NCBI RefSeq assembly: GCF_002116695.1
Contig: NZ_CP020477.1
Location: 1,936,501 to 2,000,500, forward strand
Origin: Acidianus manzaensis
GTDB taxonomy: Archaea > Thermoproteota > Thermoprotei_A > Sulfolobales > Sulfolobaceae
Reading direction: 5' to 3'
Length of the DNA: 64,000 bases
Shown here: piece after piece, positions 1-30,929 of the stretch
Layout of the letters: the number at the start of each line of letters is the position of its first letter
Numbering within the stretch: position 1 is the stretch's first letter
Position numbers and translations under genes: made by a program
Notes under the pieces: model-generated
What the model saw: only the letters and a program-made list of their open reading frames with translations
The model's database searches: none
What the model was told of the DNA's origin: nothing

Positions 1-1426
<1,426 letters not shown>

Positions 1427-1469
1427 AAACCCTAACTAAAACAGTATAAATAACTTTAAAAACTTTTCG

Positions 1470-2070
1470 TTGAAAAAAGTAAAAATGTTTTTAGAGAATA
1501 TAATAGACAATTCAAGTTTAATTATCTCATACTACTATTCTGTAAACTTAACTATTTTGATGAATTTCGCATCTATATTACACAAAAAACGAAATAAAAA
1601 TATATGTATAGCAAATTACGGAAAAATAAAATGGGAATTTTATCCTTATGAAATTGATTTTCCTATAAGATGTGACGAAAACTCTGCATTGCTAATATTT
1701 GAAGCAGAAAGCGAAAAAGAAATACCGGATAAAAAATTCTCTTTAATTACTTCATATAAAAATCTAAAAATTGATGCCATAAAAATAAAAATTGATAAAA
1801 CAAGCAATAATTTATACAAGGCTATAGTAAAAGATAATGTAATCTCATTATTCAAAATAAATGAAGGAAAAATTATCGAAGAAAGATTAGATAATACTTA
1901 TACTGAAATATTAAATATAATTAATGATTTAGGAGGTACCTGCGATTTAAAAGACCTTCTTAATATCTCTTCTAAAAAACTTAACACAACAAAAGAAGAA
2001 ATCAAAGAAAAGCTATTATTTCTAAAGGAAATAAATAAAATAGAGATAGACAAAAATAAAGTAACTAAAA

Positions 2071-2081
<11 letters not shown>
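1470..2081 (+). CDS. Uncharacterised protein with possible C-terminal winged helix
   Basis: I do not recognise this 203-residue lysine-rich protein. No catalytic motif is visible. The last 60 or so residues ([15 protein letters not shown] through [12 protein letters not shown]) have the helix-helix-helix-strand rhythm of a winged-helix domain, and the N-terminal half looks like alternating strands and helices. That is inference from the residue pattern only. Translation may start at the TTG at 1470 or the ATG at 1485. A TATAAATA box at 1445-1452 sits about 25 bases before 1470, as expected for a leaderless transcript. It is divergent from hisC and convergent with leuS, overlapping the end of leuS by 11 bases. 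Confidence 0.7.
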
Positions 2082-5471
<3,390 letters not shown>

Positions 5472-5496
<25 letters not shown>

Positions 5497-6431
5497 TCCA
5501 TTAATCCAGATTTTATTAAAAGTTCACAATTTTTACAGATATCTCTTCCATAACTTGTTGGATCACCACATATCTTACATCTAGGTAGTTCTTCTCTGCT
5601 TGTATTATTTTTGATATTATCAGATATCAAATCAAATTCCTCAACTATTCTCATTAAACTACCTGGATTTTTCTCTTCGATAAGATAGAGCAAATCCCTT
5701 ACTCTAGCTCTCAAAGTAGGCTTTTGAGAAATATAAGGACATTCTACATCTTGAAATTCAAATCCCTTAAAGTATGCGTACATAGTTGTTTCCCACTCAT
5801 AAACCTTTCTAAGAGGCTTAACTCTAAGAACAAACCTATCACTTAACTTGAGTGGAACATCACCTAGTCTTACTAGCCTTTTTATATCTCCTCTCAATAA
5901 ATTTACAATAATAGTCTGAGCTTCATCATCTAAATTATGACCTGTGGCTACTAAATCAGCCTTAACTTTCCAGCCTGCATTATTTATAAGCTTCCTCCTA
6001 AAACCTCCACAGAATGTACATGCTGCAATATTTAAGCCCCTATTCTTTGACGACGAAATCATTTCGTCTAAAGAATAGCCTACTTCTTCCTTAAAGGAAG
6101 AAGAAATAAGTTCAATACCTAAATCATCTAAATATTTCTTTAATTTCATTGCAGCTTCTTTTCTATTATAACCAGAAATTCCTTCTACAATATTAAAAGC
6201 TATAAGCTTCTTAGGATTAACAATAGATGCCAAAGTATCAGCCAAAGTTAAACTATCCTTTCCTCCAGATACAGCCAATAACACTTTATTAGCTTTTAAT
6301 ATTCCTTGTTTTTCAGCTTCTTCCCTAACTCTCCTCCTTACATCATCAATAAAGCAATCTTTGCAAAGTCTCCTTCCAGAATAAGGTTGATATATCACTG
6401 CATCTTTTGATTTGCATATGTCGCATTTCAT
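5472..6431 (-). CDS. tRNA 2-thiolation protein of the TtuA/NcsA (TIGR00269) family
   Basis: PP-loop ATPase that adenylates a tRNA uridine and inserts sulfur, giving 2-thiouridine. The N-terminal zinc site is CDIC near residue 3 with CKDC near residue 23. The PP-loop SGGKDS is at residues 55-60. The CTFCGGFRR motif near residue 138 holds the cysteines that in TtuA carry the iron-sulfur cluster, and [12 protein letters not shown] near residue 162 is another family mark. A second zinc site lies at the C-terminus (CKICG, CKNCE). At 319 residues it is full length. It shares ATGA with the upstream DUF211 gene, so the two are translated together. Whether it modifies wobble position 34 or T-loop position 54 is not settled by sequence; the twin zinc fingers resemble the TtuA type. 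Confidence 0.88.
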
Positions 6432-6709
6432 TTTCCTTTTCTACCTTCTATTATTCTATTTCCACTAGCTACTTCATCAATGCTGTGGATTGCGCATCCT
6501 TCTTCTTCTAATACTTTCCTGATATCTTCAAAATTTACATTAGGGCCTTCAACTACTACCATTAAACCCATAGTCTCAACGTCCATATCAGTAACGCTAA
6601 TATTGACTCCATCTATGCCTTCTATCTCGTTTAGTTTTTCAGCTAAATCAACTATTGTAGAACCTTTTATAGGTTTTAAAACATCAAGAACGATTCTCCT
6701 TATACTCAC
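6428..6709 (-). CDS. DUF211 family protein
   Basis: A 93-residue protein matching the archaeal DUF211 family, a small ferredoxin-like alpha/beta fold of unknown function. Characteristic segments are [20 protein letters not shown] at the N-terminus, [13 protein letters not shown] in the middle and [13 protein letters not shown] near the C-terminus. The start is the GTG at 6709-6707. It overlaps the TtuA-like gene by four bases, which points to translational coupling and perhaps a shared role in sulfur or nucleotide chemistry, but that is inference only. Confidence 0.85.
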   Translation of the reverse strand: MSIRRIVLDVLKPIKGSTIVDLAEKLNEIEGIDGVNISVTDMDVETMGLMVVVEGPNVNFEDIRKVLEEEGCAIHSIDEVASGNRIIEGRKGK

Positions 6710-6847
6710 GACAGATCTTTAATAATAATAATAATTTCTGACGTTAAAAAATTATTTAGAGCATTAAGTTAGTTACTAAGCTTCATTAATAGTTACAATG
6801 AATTATTAAGCCAAAATAAATATTTATTATAATTCGACTACTATAAA

Positions 6848-6918
<71 letters not shown>

Positions 6919-6922
6919 AAAT

Positions 6923-8157
<1,235 letters not shown>

Positions 8158-8178
<21 letters not shown>

Positions 8179-8346
8179 GTTATAACATCCTTCTCCTTTT
8201 TCTATTACTCCTTTTTCCATAAGCTCTGCTATAACTTTCTCAGGCTCTTTAACTCCTAGAGCTTTTAAATCTCTAACTGCTATAATTTCTCCAACAGAAA
8301 GATATTTTTTAAAATATTTTTCTGCTATCTCTAGGTCTGTTTCCAT
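8158..8346 (-). CDS. Small winged-helix-like protein
   Basis: A 62-residue charged protein: helix, then [15 protein letters not shown], a second helix [15 protein letters not shown] and a short hairpin EGCYNLVRS. This is the order of a minimal winged helix. Small proteins of this kind in Sulfolobales include the PolB1-binding protein PBP2, but I cannot confirm that identity from sequence alone. Its 3' end overlaps the end of the GGR-like gene by 21 bases on the other strand, and it diverges from ubiA with a gap of 38 bases. The coding pattern and clean ATG at 8346 make it a credible gene. Confidence 0.65.
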
Positions 8347-8377
8347 AATAAAAATTTATTTCCTTATACACATTTAA

Positions 8378-9203
<826 letters not shown>

Positions 9204-9227
<24 letters not shown>

Positions 9228-10148
9228 AACTTTTCTTAAACCACTTTTAATCCCAACAATCCTTAAATGCAAATTGCCTTTTTTAGGTATATTAAAAGAA
9301 TATTCTATTTTATCTCCAACCTTAATATTATTAAACGTTTTGAAATTTACAGTTATTCCATTTAACATTGCATTAACGATTAATTTATCTAACTCTATCT
9401 CACTTATGTTTTCTAAAGAAATTATAACTTCGTTACTATTCGTTTTAGCCTCAACATTTACATCAATTTTAGGTGAAATACTTCTTACAGAATAATGAAG
9501 ATAAACAAAAGCAGGATTCTTTTGGGAAGAATCATGAAATATACTCACGTTTCCTTCTGCTTCTATCTCATCACTGTCTTGACTATCACCTATTTCGTTT
9601 ATTACCCCTTCACTATTCATTATTTTTAACTTTGACTTGTTAGGATTTCTTACTATTATATAATTTTTCTTTTGTATGCAGTTAAAATCTATTTTTTCTA
9701 AGGGCTTAATTAAAAGTATACCGCTTTCTAGATTATATTCAGTATTAATTTCTGGTGCATCATACATTAGCACTGAATTTACTACTTGAACTGATATTCC
9801 TTCTATTGATGCATGACTAACAATAAACTCGTTCTTTCCTGCTATAACTAAAGGGGTTATATCAAATAGATGTAGATTTATAAAATTATTTCCATAACGA
9901 ATACTATAATTTGGCTTGAATTCTTTCGTTAAAGAAAAATTGTTTAACCATAGGCGCCATTTTATAGAATTATCTTTACTTTCTGTTATCAAAAGAATAT
10001 ATGCTCTCATTGGCTTCTTTTCAGCATAGAAAGGATATTTTAGTTCTCTATTTTCTGCATTAAGTCTAGTAGATTTTAACATTGAGGAATATTCAATAGT
10101 TCCTTGAATACTGCCCTCGTCAAATATAGCTAGCTTACCATTAGGCAT
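9204..10148 (-). CDS. Uncharacterised beta-rich protein
   Basis: I do not recognise this 314-residue protein. Residue patterns are dominated by short alternating hydrophobic strands, and the C-terminal 100 residues ([20 protein letters not shown] through [12 protein letters not shown]) look like an immunoglobulin-like or CARDB-like beta sandwich. There is no signal peptide and no membrane segment, so a cytoplasmic location is likely. One cysteine only. It starts at the ATG at 10148, divergent from the permuted GTPase with 34 bases between, and ends inside the 3' end of ubiA. Confidence 0.7.
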
Positions 10149-10182
10149 GAATATATAATTATGTATTAAGAAAATAAAATGA

Positions 10183-11446
<1,264 letters not shown>

Positions 11447-11458
11447 AATGTTTTTAAT

Positions 11459-11500
<42 letters not shown>

Positions 11501-11550
11501 TTGTAAATGTATATATTAACAATAATGCTTAAAAACACTCTCTACTATTT

Positions 11551-11607
11551 GGTTAGTCGGGAAAAAAGATGATAGGTGACTGTACCCTCCAAATCGACTA
11601 AGTTACC
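11551..11607 (+). ncRNA. Candidate structured RNA upstream of ilvB
   Basis: In the 227-base gap before ilvB, TTAGTCG at 11553-11559 and its exact complement CGACTAA at 11595-11601 can form a closing stem around about 35 bases containing GGG/CCC runs. A TATA-like CTTAAAAA at 11528-11535 would place a transcription start almost exactly at the first base of this stem. ilvB has its own TATA box and ribosome-binding site further down, so this looks like a separate small RNA or an upstream leader. I searched it for box C, box D and tRNA features and found no convincing set. Confidence 0.35.
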
Positions 11608-11643
11608 TAAATTCTACGCAAATCAAGTTAATGAGAAAAATAG

Positions 11644-14735
<3,092 letters not shown>

Positions 14736-14752
14736 ATTTTTTAATTATTATT

Positions 14753-15175
14753 GTGAATGAGAGAAAGAGTAAAGCAAGCAGTATAGAAAGACAAGTTCTT
14801 TCCCTATTAAGAGATAGGGGATTTGCAGTAATTAGAGCACCAGCAAGCGGAAGTAAAAGAAAAGATCCTATTCCAGATATAGTAGCATTAAAAAATGGAA
14901 TAATCCTTCTAATAGAAGTTAAAAGTAGAAAAATGAAAAATAAAGTTTATATTGGAAGAGACCAAGCAGAAGGAATCTTAGACTTTGCAAGAAAAAGTGG
15001 AGGAGAAATTTTTATAGCTATTAAATTTCCCAAATTCCTTAAATTTGTTAGATTTGAAAAACTAAGAAAAACAAGCTCAGGAAATTATGTAGCAGATGAA
15101 GATACTATAAATGAAGGATTAACAATAGACGATCTTACTAGATATGTAGAATCAAAATTTTCAAAAACTTTAGAT

Positions 15176-15187
<12 letters not shown>
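14753..15187 (+). CDS. hjc: Holliday junction resolvase Hjc
   Basis: Archaeal endonuclease that cuts four-way DNA junctions in recombination and fork repair. The PD-(D/E)xK site is complete: Glu12 (SIERQ), Asp42 (PDIVAL), Glu55 and Lys57 (IEVKSR). These positions match those I recall for the Sulfolobus Hjc active site. At 144 residues it is normal length and acts as a dimer in studied relatives. Start is the GTG at 14753, 17 bases after ilvC. It is convergent with PINA and overlaps its end by 12 bases; PINA is a known Hjc partner in Sulfolobus. Confidence 0.93.
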
Positions 15188-16777
<1,590 letters not shown>

Positions 16778-16791
16778 TGTACATTAAAAAA

Positions 16792-18401
<1,610 letters not shown>

Positions 18402-18439
18402 AATTAAAGAAAAACGTAAAATAACATAAAAAATTTTTA

Positions 18440-18739
<300 letters not shown>

Positions 18740-18759
18740 TTAAATTCAGACTAATATAT

Positions 18760-20205
18760 CTAATAAGTTTTTGCTATTCTCAGAACATTAGTAGATGGTT
18801 TTTTACATACAATACATGGATCATTTGTCTTTTTAGCTTCTATAGGATATCCTAATACTCTTGCAGTAATACTATCTTGAAGTTTTTGCCCGCAAGCTTC
18901 ATCTCCACACCATGGAACTTCTACAATTCCTCCTTTTTCTTCAATAATTTTTGTTAATTCTTCTTGAGTTTTAGCATAATATATTTTTGAATTAAATTCT
19001 TCCCAGGCCTTCTTTTTAAGATCGTTATACATTAAATCTAGCATATTTTTAACTTCTTGCACTATATCATCTTTTTTAACAATTTTAGATGTAAGAGTAT
19101 CTCTTCTTTTTATCGTAACATTTCCAGAATTATATTCCCTTAAACCTATCTCTAGTCTAATTGGAACACCCTTTAATTCCCATATATAATATTTTTCTCC
19201 AGGTGTAATATCTTTGTTATTATCAACTACTGTTTCTATTCCACTATCATTAAGCAATTTAGCTAAGCTATTGCAATAATCTTCTATTTTCTTTCTATCA
19301 TCGTCATTTTTTACTGGTATAGGTATTATTACAACTTTTATTGGAGCTATTGAGGGAGATAAGACTGGTCCATGATCATCACCATTTATTGCTATGGATA
19401 CAGCAATTGCCCTATCTGAAATACCATAACTAGTCTGATAAGGATAATCCAAACTTCCATCAGCTTTCTGAATTTTATAATCTAAAGCTTTAGAAAAATG
19501 CTGTCCAAGATGATGAACAGTACCTATTTGCAAAGCTTTGCCATCTGGCATTAACGTGTCAAAAGCATACGTATGTTCTGCTCCAGCAAACCTATCCCAT
19601 TTTGGTCTTTCAGAAAGCAGATAAGGAATACCTAAAATATCAAAGAACTTTTTATATATTTCTATAGCCTCATTAACTTGACGTTGAGCATCTTCATAAG
19701 TCTCATGTAATGTGTGAGCTTCTTTGAACGTTGTAACTTCTCTTAATCTTATCATAGGTCTGGTAGCTTTTGTTTCATACCTAAAAATACTTACTATTTG
19801 ATAGAATTTTTTTGGAAGTTGTTTGTAACTTTGAATCCATAATGACTCCATATAGGTAATTGCAACTTCAGAAGTAGGCCTTAATGCTAATTTTACATCT
19901 AAATCTTCCTCTCCCCCTTTAGTTACCCAATAAACTTCTCCTTCAAATCCTTTTATATGTTCACTTTCTCTCTTTAGTAAATCTTCTGGTATGAGCATAG
20001 GAAATAAAACTTCTTCATGGCCAGTATTATCGAGTAATCTTCTTATAGTATTTATTATATTTTGTCTAATTTTGAATCCATATGGCCTCCAAACTCCCAT
20101 CCCCTTTACAGGATATCTTCCATAATCGTAAAATTCTCCTTCAGATAGAACTCTATCGAACCATTCACTAAAATTCGACTTCCATTTTTCTCTTGGAATT
20201 TGCAT
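18760..20205 (-). CDS. proS: Prolyl-tRNA synthetase, archaeal type (ProS)
   Basis: Class II synthetase charging tRNA-Pro. Motif 2 is [16 protein letters not shown], preceded by LRPTSE, with motif 3 in [15 protein letters not shown]. The 481-residue form lacks the bacterial editing insert and has the archaeal/eukaryotic C-terminal zinc domain (CGDEACG and CIVCKK) ending in the family's terminal tyrosine (RIAKTY). Start is the ATG at 20205, 43 bases from the end of atpK on the same strand. Confidence 0.96.
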   Translation of the reverse strand: MQIPREKWKSNFSEWFDRVLSEGEFYDYGRYPVKGMGVWRPYGFKIRQNIINTIRRLLDNTGHEEVLFPMLIPEDLLKRESEHIKGFEGEVYWVTKGGEEDLDVKLALRPTSEVAITYMESLWIQSYKQLPKKFYQIVSIFRYETKATRPMIRLREVTTFKEAHTLHETYEDAQRQVNEAIEIYKKFFDILGIPYLLSERPKWDRFAGAEHTYAFDTLMPDGKALQIGTVHHLGQHFSKALDYKIQKADGSLDYPYQTSYGISDRAIAVSIAINGDDHGPVLSPSIAPIKVVIIPIPVKNDDDRKKIEDYCNSLAKLLNDSGIETVVDNNKDITPGEKYYIWELKGVPIRLEIGLREYNSGNVTIKRRDTLTSKIVKKDDIVQEVKNMLDLMYNDLKKKAWEEFNSKIYYAKTQEELTKIIEEKGGIVEVPWCGDEACGQKLQDSITARVLGYPIEAKKTNDPCIVCKKPSTNVLRIAKTY

Positions 20206-20248
20206 AGCAAAAGAAAATAGGTTGAGATAAAAAATTTTTATATCTTAT

Positions 20249-20554
<306 letters not shown>

Positions 20555-20570
20555 ATCTTAATCCACCACA

Positions 20571-20723
<153 letters not shown>

Positions 20724-20734
<11 letters not shown>

Positions 20735-21365
20735 TTAACCTCCTCCTCTGTAATATTCTTCTAGTTGTTTTAAGTCTTACGAATTCTTCTCTATTTTTAT
20801 CATCTAAAACCGATTTAATATATTTTACAGAAGATGTATAAAAAGGAAGTATAGATGTGTCTATTGCATTTATTATCCTCTGTGTTTTTCTTAGCTCATT
20901 AGCTAATGATCTTATAGTAGACTCTAATTCAACTAGCTGTATTACCTTAACTAAAGCTTCTCTAATTTTATCATATGCTTCGGAAAGATATGGTGAAGTT
21001 TCTACTTCACCAAAAGGCTTCTCTGGAATACTCTTCTCATCTATATTAATTACTGGTATCTTAACTCCAAAAATAACTTTAATTATGTTATCTACTTTTA
21101 ATGTTTTAGCTTGGCTATCTGCCATCAATTCTATATTACTAAGACCTTCATCTGCAACTGCTTGCAAAAAACTATCATATGCATCTTTTAACGCTTTATT
21201 AACTTCTCCATACAATTTTTCATATTCTGCTGCATATGTACGTAAATAAAGTAATAAAACTTCTCTTTTATTTTCCAATAATCTTTTTATATTCCTTATA
21301 ACTTTTAACTCTGATTTAAATTTTATTAAATTAATTTTTGTTGGTAATACTTTATTTGAACTCAT
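20724..21365 (-). CDS. atpD: A-type ATP synthase subunit D (central stalk)
   Basis: Central-shaft subunit, equivalent to F-type gamma; it rotates inside the A3B3 head. The 213 residues begin with [20 protein letters not shown] and end with the family's [15 protein letters not shown]; both terminal helices form the coiled-coil shaft. Its start overlaps the end of atpB by four bases, and its end overlaps the small epsilon-type gene. Confidence 0.93.
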
Positions 21366-22759
21366 TTAGTACCACTTTTATGAAGATATTTCTGTATATA
21401 TGCAGACTTTATGTTGGTTAGCTCACTTTCTGGTAATATAGATAAAACTTCCCAGCCTATATCTAATGTTTTCTCAACATCTCTATTTTCATTTACTCCT
21501 TGGTTAAGGAATTTTCTTTCAAATGCTTCGCCGAACAATAAGTACTTTTTATCAACATCTGACAAACTATCTTCGCCTATTATTGCAGCTAATCCTCTAG
21601 TATCTATTGCTCTAGCATACGAAGCGAATAATTGATTCATAACATTGCTGTGATCCTCTCTTGTTTTTCCTTCGCCTATTCCATCTTTTCCTAATCTTGA
21701 AAGACTTAGTAGAACATTTATTGGTGGATATATTCCCTTATTATATAAAGACCTATCTAACGTGATTTGGCCTTCCGTAATATATCCAGTTAAATCAGGT
21801 ATTGGATGAGTCATATCATCATTAGGCATTGTCAATATAGGCATTTGAGTTATAGATCCTTTCTTTCCTTTTACTTTTCCAGCTCTTTCATAGATAGTAG
21901 CTAAATCAGTATACATGTATCCAGGATATCCTCCTCTGCCTGGAACTTCTTCTTTTGATGCACTAATTTCTCTTAATGATTCACAGTAGTTTGTCATATC
22001 TATAAGGATAGCCAATACATGCATATCCTTTTCAAAAGCTAAATATTCGGCTAAAGTTAATGCTGTTTTAGGTGTCAATATCTTAACTACTGGAGGTTCA
22101 TTAGCCAACGTCATGAACATCGCTACTCTATTTATTGCTCCAGTTTCTTCAAAGAATTTTCTAAAGAATAATGCTTCATCATATCTTATTCCTATAGCTC
22201 CAAAAACTACCGCAAAATTACTTTCTTCTCCTCTTACTGTAGCTTGCTTAGCTATCTGTGCGGCTAGAGTATTAGCGGGTAAACCGCTTCCACTAAATAT
22301 CGGTAATTTTTGACCCCTAACTAATGGATTAAGACCATCTATTGCTGAAATACCTGTTTGAATAAATTCTTCTGGATAATCTCTAACTGCTGGATTTATA
22401 GGATTGCCATTTATATCCCTCTTTTCTCCAGAAATTATAGGTGAACCGTTATCTAATGGTTCACCTAATGGATTGAATACTCTACCCAACATTTCATCTG
22501 ATATCTTTACCTCTAATCCTCTTCCTAAGAATTTCACAGTAGTTCCTGTAGGAGATATTCCAGTTGTACCTTCAAATACCTGAACTATGCTTATTCCCAT
22601 TTGAGAATCTACAACCATTCCTCTTCTTTTTTCACCATTTTCCATCTCAATTTCTACTAATTCATTATAAGCTGCATCAGTAATGCCTTGAACAACTAGC
22701 AAAGGACCTTTAATCATGGAAATATTAGAGTATTCTCTTACATTTAATACGGGTTCCAT
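21362..22759 (-). CDS. atpB: A-type ATP synthase subunit B (regulatory nucleotide-binding)
   Basis: Non-catalytic head subunit. The P-loop region is the degenerate [15 protein letters not shown] near residue 155, as usual for B subunits, and [22 protein letters not shown] near residue 270 is a signature. 465 residues, normal for the family. It starts with ATG at 22759, two bases after the atpA stop, and overlaps atpD by four bases. Confidence 0.96.
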   Translation of the reverse strand: MEPVLNVREYSNISMIKGPLLVVQGITDAAYNELVEIEMENGEKRRGMVVDSQMGISIVQVFEGTTGISPTGTTVKFLGRGLEVKISDEMLGRVFNPLGEPLDNGSPIISGEKRDINGNPINPAVRDYPEEFIQTGISAIDGLNPLVRGQKLPIFSGSGLPANTLAAQIAKQATVRGEESNFAVVFGAIGIRYDEALFFRKFFEETGAINRVAMFMTLANEPPVVKILTPKTALTLAEYLAFEKDMHVLAILIDMTNYCESLREISASKEEVPGRGGYPGYMYTDLATIYERAGKVKGKKGSITQMPILTMPNDDMTHPIPDLTGYITEGQITLDRSLYNKGIYPPINVLLSLSRLGKDGIGEGKTREDHSNVMNQLFASYARAIDTRGLAAIIGEDSLSDVDKKYLLFGEAFERKFLNQGVNENRDVEKTLDIGWEVLSILPESELTNIKSAYIQKYLHKSGTK

Positions 22760-22761
22760 TT

Positions 22762-24537
<1,776 letters not shown>

Positions 24538-24539
24538 TC

Positions 24540-25119
24540 TTACTCACCAAATAGAATCTTTGCTACATTTGGTTTTTCTGACTCAAAAACTTGATTTAAT
24601 ATAAGATTAAGCGAATAATCCCTTGTTAATCCAACATCAGGATAATAAATTTTTACTCCACCAATCATACTATCTTCTGTTTCTACTGTTAAACTCATTT
24701 TTAATTCCTTAATTATATTTTTTATTTTATCAAAATCTTGTTTTGAAGATATGATTTTGGAATTTTCTTTAGCTTCTCTTTTTATAATCTCTTTTATACC
24801 ATTTATGTATTCTTGAGATTGAGTAATAATAAATAATTTTTTATTAACTTCATCATAAACTTTGTTAAGCCAGAAATTTTCTTCGTTTAAAATGTTTCTC
24901 TTGTTCTCTATATCCAATTTGGCTTTTTCACCTTCTAATTGTTCCTTTTTCTTAGATATCAAATCATTAATTTTAACAGTATATTGATTAAGCAAATTAT
25001 TATAATTTGTATTAATTATCTTAGTGGCTTCTGCTAATCCTTGATCTATATTACTTTTTATATCATCAAAAGTTTTTTTAATTGCGATATCTAATAATTC
25101 TTCAAACTCCATTTTCTTC

Positions 25120-25127
<8 letters not shown>
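24540..25127 (-). CDS. atpE: A-type ATP synthase subunit E (peripheral stalk)
   Basis: Peripheral-stalk subunit linking the head to subunit I. The 195 residues begin with a long charged coiled-coil (about 1-100) followed by an alpha/beta C-terminal domain ending [16 protein letters not shown]. Sequence similarity in this family is low, so position between atpF and atpA carries much of the call. Overlaps atpF by eight bases. Confidence 0.85.
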
Positions 25128-29359
<4,232 letters not shown>

Positions 29360-29455
29360 AAGTGAGTATAATCTAAAGCCAATTTAAAAATGTAGTGAAC
29401 TCAAATATCTTTTGAGACTTTTCATCTAAACATAAATGATAAACAAGAAGACAAA

Positions 29456-29476
29456 CCTCGCCTTTTTAAGGCGGAG
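29456..29476 (+). repeat. Left-end hairpin of the tnpB insertion sequence
   Basis: GCCTT at 29460-29464 pairs with AAGGC at 29468-29472 across a TTT loop, and CTC (29457-29459) pairs with GAG (29474-29476) with one bulged G. An imperfect hairpin near the left tip is typical of IS200/IS605 elements, where it is recognised as single strand by TnpA. The exact left boundary is not visible because no direct repeats are made by this family. Confidence 0.55.
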
Positions 29477-29515
29477 TAAAAAAGACTTTTAAACCAAAAA
29501 TCCCCTCTTTTCTTA

Positions 29516-30871
29516 ATGGGTACCTCTGCTGGTCAACTTAGAAAGAATGAGGGGCAGGAGCCGACACTCACTCCTGCAATACCAGTAGAAGTACCCAACA
29601 TAAAAACAAACGTTATCAGGCTTTTAGTAAACGGTTTTCAAAACAGAAAACTACACAAACTAGCTAACACTTCAGCAAAACTATGGAACGAACTAAACTA
29701 CGAAAGAAGACAACAATACTTTAAAGAAAAGAAAGTAAACTTCAAAGAAACATACAAGAAATACTACGAAAAATACAAGAGCATTCTCAAAGTTAACGCA
29801 CAAACTATTATTCAGAAAAACAATGAAGCATGGTCATCCTTCTTCTCACTAATAAAACAAGGTGAAAAAGCAACACCACCAGGCTATTGGAAGAGTGACG
29901 GAAAAAGAAAAGAGATACTAGTAATTAGACAAGACAGATACGAAGTACACGAAAACAAAATCATTTTAAAAGATTTTAGCATGGAACTTGAGTTCGCTGG
30001 CAAACTTAGATGGAGTGGAAAACAAGGAAGATTAGAGATAATTTACGACGAACTGAAAAACGCCTGGTACGCAAATATACCAGTAGAAGTTGGCGTTTAT
30101 TTAGCAAGAACTGGCAAACCATCAAAATACATTGTAAAAGGAAAGAGAGATAAAATAACCATAGCAACACCTAAAAGTAACAAGAAAGCATCAATTGACC
30201 TCGGAATTAACATGTTAGCTAGTGTTGTAGTTGATGATGGCACTTGGTTATTATATCGCGGAACTAGGGCAAAAGAGGACTACTTCTATTTTCAAAAGAA
30301 GATTGCTGAAGTGCAATCACTTGCAGATAAGATAAAGAATATTGGTGAGGCTGAAGCTTATGAAGAATTAAACAGAGAGAAGAGAAGGTCATTTAAGAAG
30401 TTATACTCTCGTTTGCTACACTTGTACAGAACTCTAGCATCACATTTAGCAAAAGCACTTTATGAACTTGGTGTTTCAGAAGTCTATATTGGCTATCCTT
30501 ATGAGATTGCTCAAGATAAGGGGAATAAGTTTACAGTAAATATGTGGAGCTACAGAAAGTTGTTTGAAGTTCTTTCACAAAAACTCATTGAATATGGCAT
30601 CAAAGTGTACAAAGTAGTTGAGTATAATACGTCTAGATATTGTGCGTACCATGACGTTGAAGTTATGAGAAAACCAAGAGGAGTAATAAGCTGTAGTTTT
30701 GGTCATACACTGCATTCAGATCTTAATGGAGCGTTAAACATTATGAAGAGAGTAATAAAGGAGATACCTAGGCAGATTAAGAAACCATTTTCCTTCTTTG
30801 TATTTCATAACGGAGTAGCACCCGTAAAGGGGTGTAACGCTTTAGACCCTAGCAGAATCCTCACCCTTTAG
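29516..30871 (+). CDS. tnpB: TnpB RNA-guided nuclease (IS605 OrfB family)
   Basis: Ancestor-type relative of Cas12; characterised TnpBs cut DNA guided by an omega RNA made from the right end of the element. The 451-residue protein has the Sulfolobales N-terminus MGTSAGQLRK. RuvC-I is Asp228 in ASIDLGINMLA. In the RuvC-II region the sequence is YIGYPYEIAQDKG, with Glu330 shifted a few residues from its usual place. A reduced zinc finger (CAYH, then CSFGH) precedes RuvC-III Asp402 in HSDLNGALNI. It is full length with no stop. A CTTTTAAACC box at about 29486-29495 gives a leaderless start at 29516. Confidence 0.93.
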   Translation: MGTSAGQLRKNEGQEPTLTPAIPVEVPNIKTNVIRLLVNGFQNRKLHKLANTSAKLWNELNYERRQQYFKEKKVNFKETYKKYYEKYKSILKVNAQTIIQKNNEAWSSFFSLIKQGEKATPPGYWKSDGKRKEILVIRQDRYEVHENKIILKDFSMELEFAGKLRWSGKQGRLEIIYDELKNAWYANIPVEVGVYLARTGKPSKYIVKGKRDKITIATPKSNKKASIDLGINMLASVVVDDGTWLLYRGTRAKEDYFYFQKKIAEVQSLADKIKNIGEAEAYEELNREKRRSFKKLYSRLLHLYRTLASHLAKALYELGVSEVYIGYPYEIAQDKGNKFTVNMWSYRKLFEVLSQKLIEYGIKVYKVVEYNTSRYCAYHDVEVMRKPRGVISCSFGHTLHSDLNGALNIMKRVIKEIPRQIKKPFSFFVFHNGVAPVKGCNALDPSRILTL

Positions 30872-30887
30872 GGTGTGGAGTGGGTCA
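30780..30887 (+). ncRNA. Predicted omega RNA scaffold at the right end of the tnpB element
   Basis: In studied TnpB elements the guide RNA overlaps the 3' end of tnpB and runs to the right tip, with the guide taken from the flanking DNA. Here two stem-loops fit that place: CACCC/GGGTG around GTAAAGG near 30820-30835, and a perfect CACCCT-TT-AGGGTG at 30862-30875. The flanking bases just after 30887 would be the guide. The start point is a guess; the right-hand hairpin is seen directly. Confidence 0.45.
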
Positions 30888-30929
30888 AATCACATAAAAG
30901 TCTTATATCTAAGTTATATAGTGGAAAAA

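Larger units (their letters stand above)
29450..30887 (+). mobile_element. tnpB-only insertion sequence of the IS200/IS605 superfamily (IS1341-like)
   Basis: An element of about 1.4 kb between metG and priL, holding one gene (tnpB), a left hairpin at 29456-29476 and a right hairpin at 30862-30875. There is no tnpA, so movement would need a transposase from elsewhere. I place the right end at TCAA (30884-30887) by analogy with related elements that end in that sequence; both ends are uncertain by ten or more bases. The insertion separates two genes that are otherwise closely placed in this core region and lies immediately before the priL promoter. Confidence 0.7.

Noticed and set aside
11551..11607. 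Box C/D guide RNA before ilvB
   Set aside because: GATGATA is only similar to box C, and there is no CTGA box D at the expected place.
29400..29416. CTCAAA/TTTGAG hairpin before the tnpB element
   Set aside because: A six-base stem in AT-rich DNA outside the likely element end; could occur by chance.
30873..30929. Longer priL from GTG 30873
   Set aside because: That part is inside the insertion sequence hairpin region, and PriL homologues start close to the YNKYPF segment.
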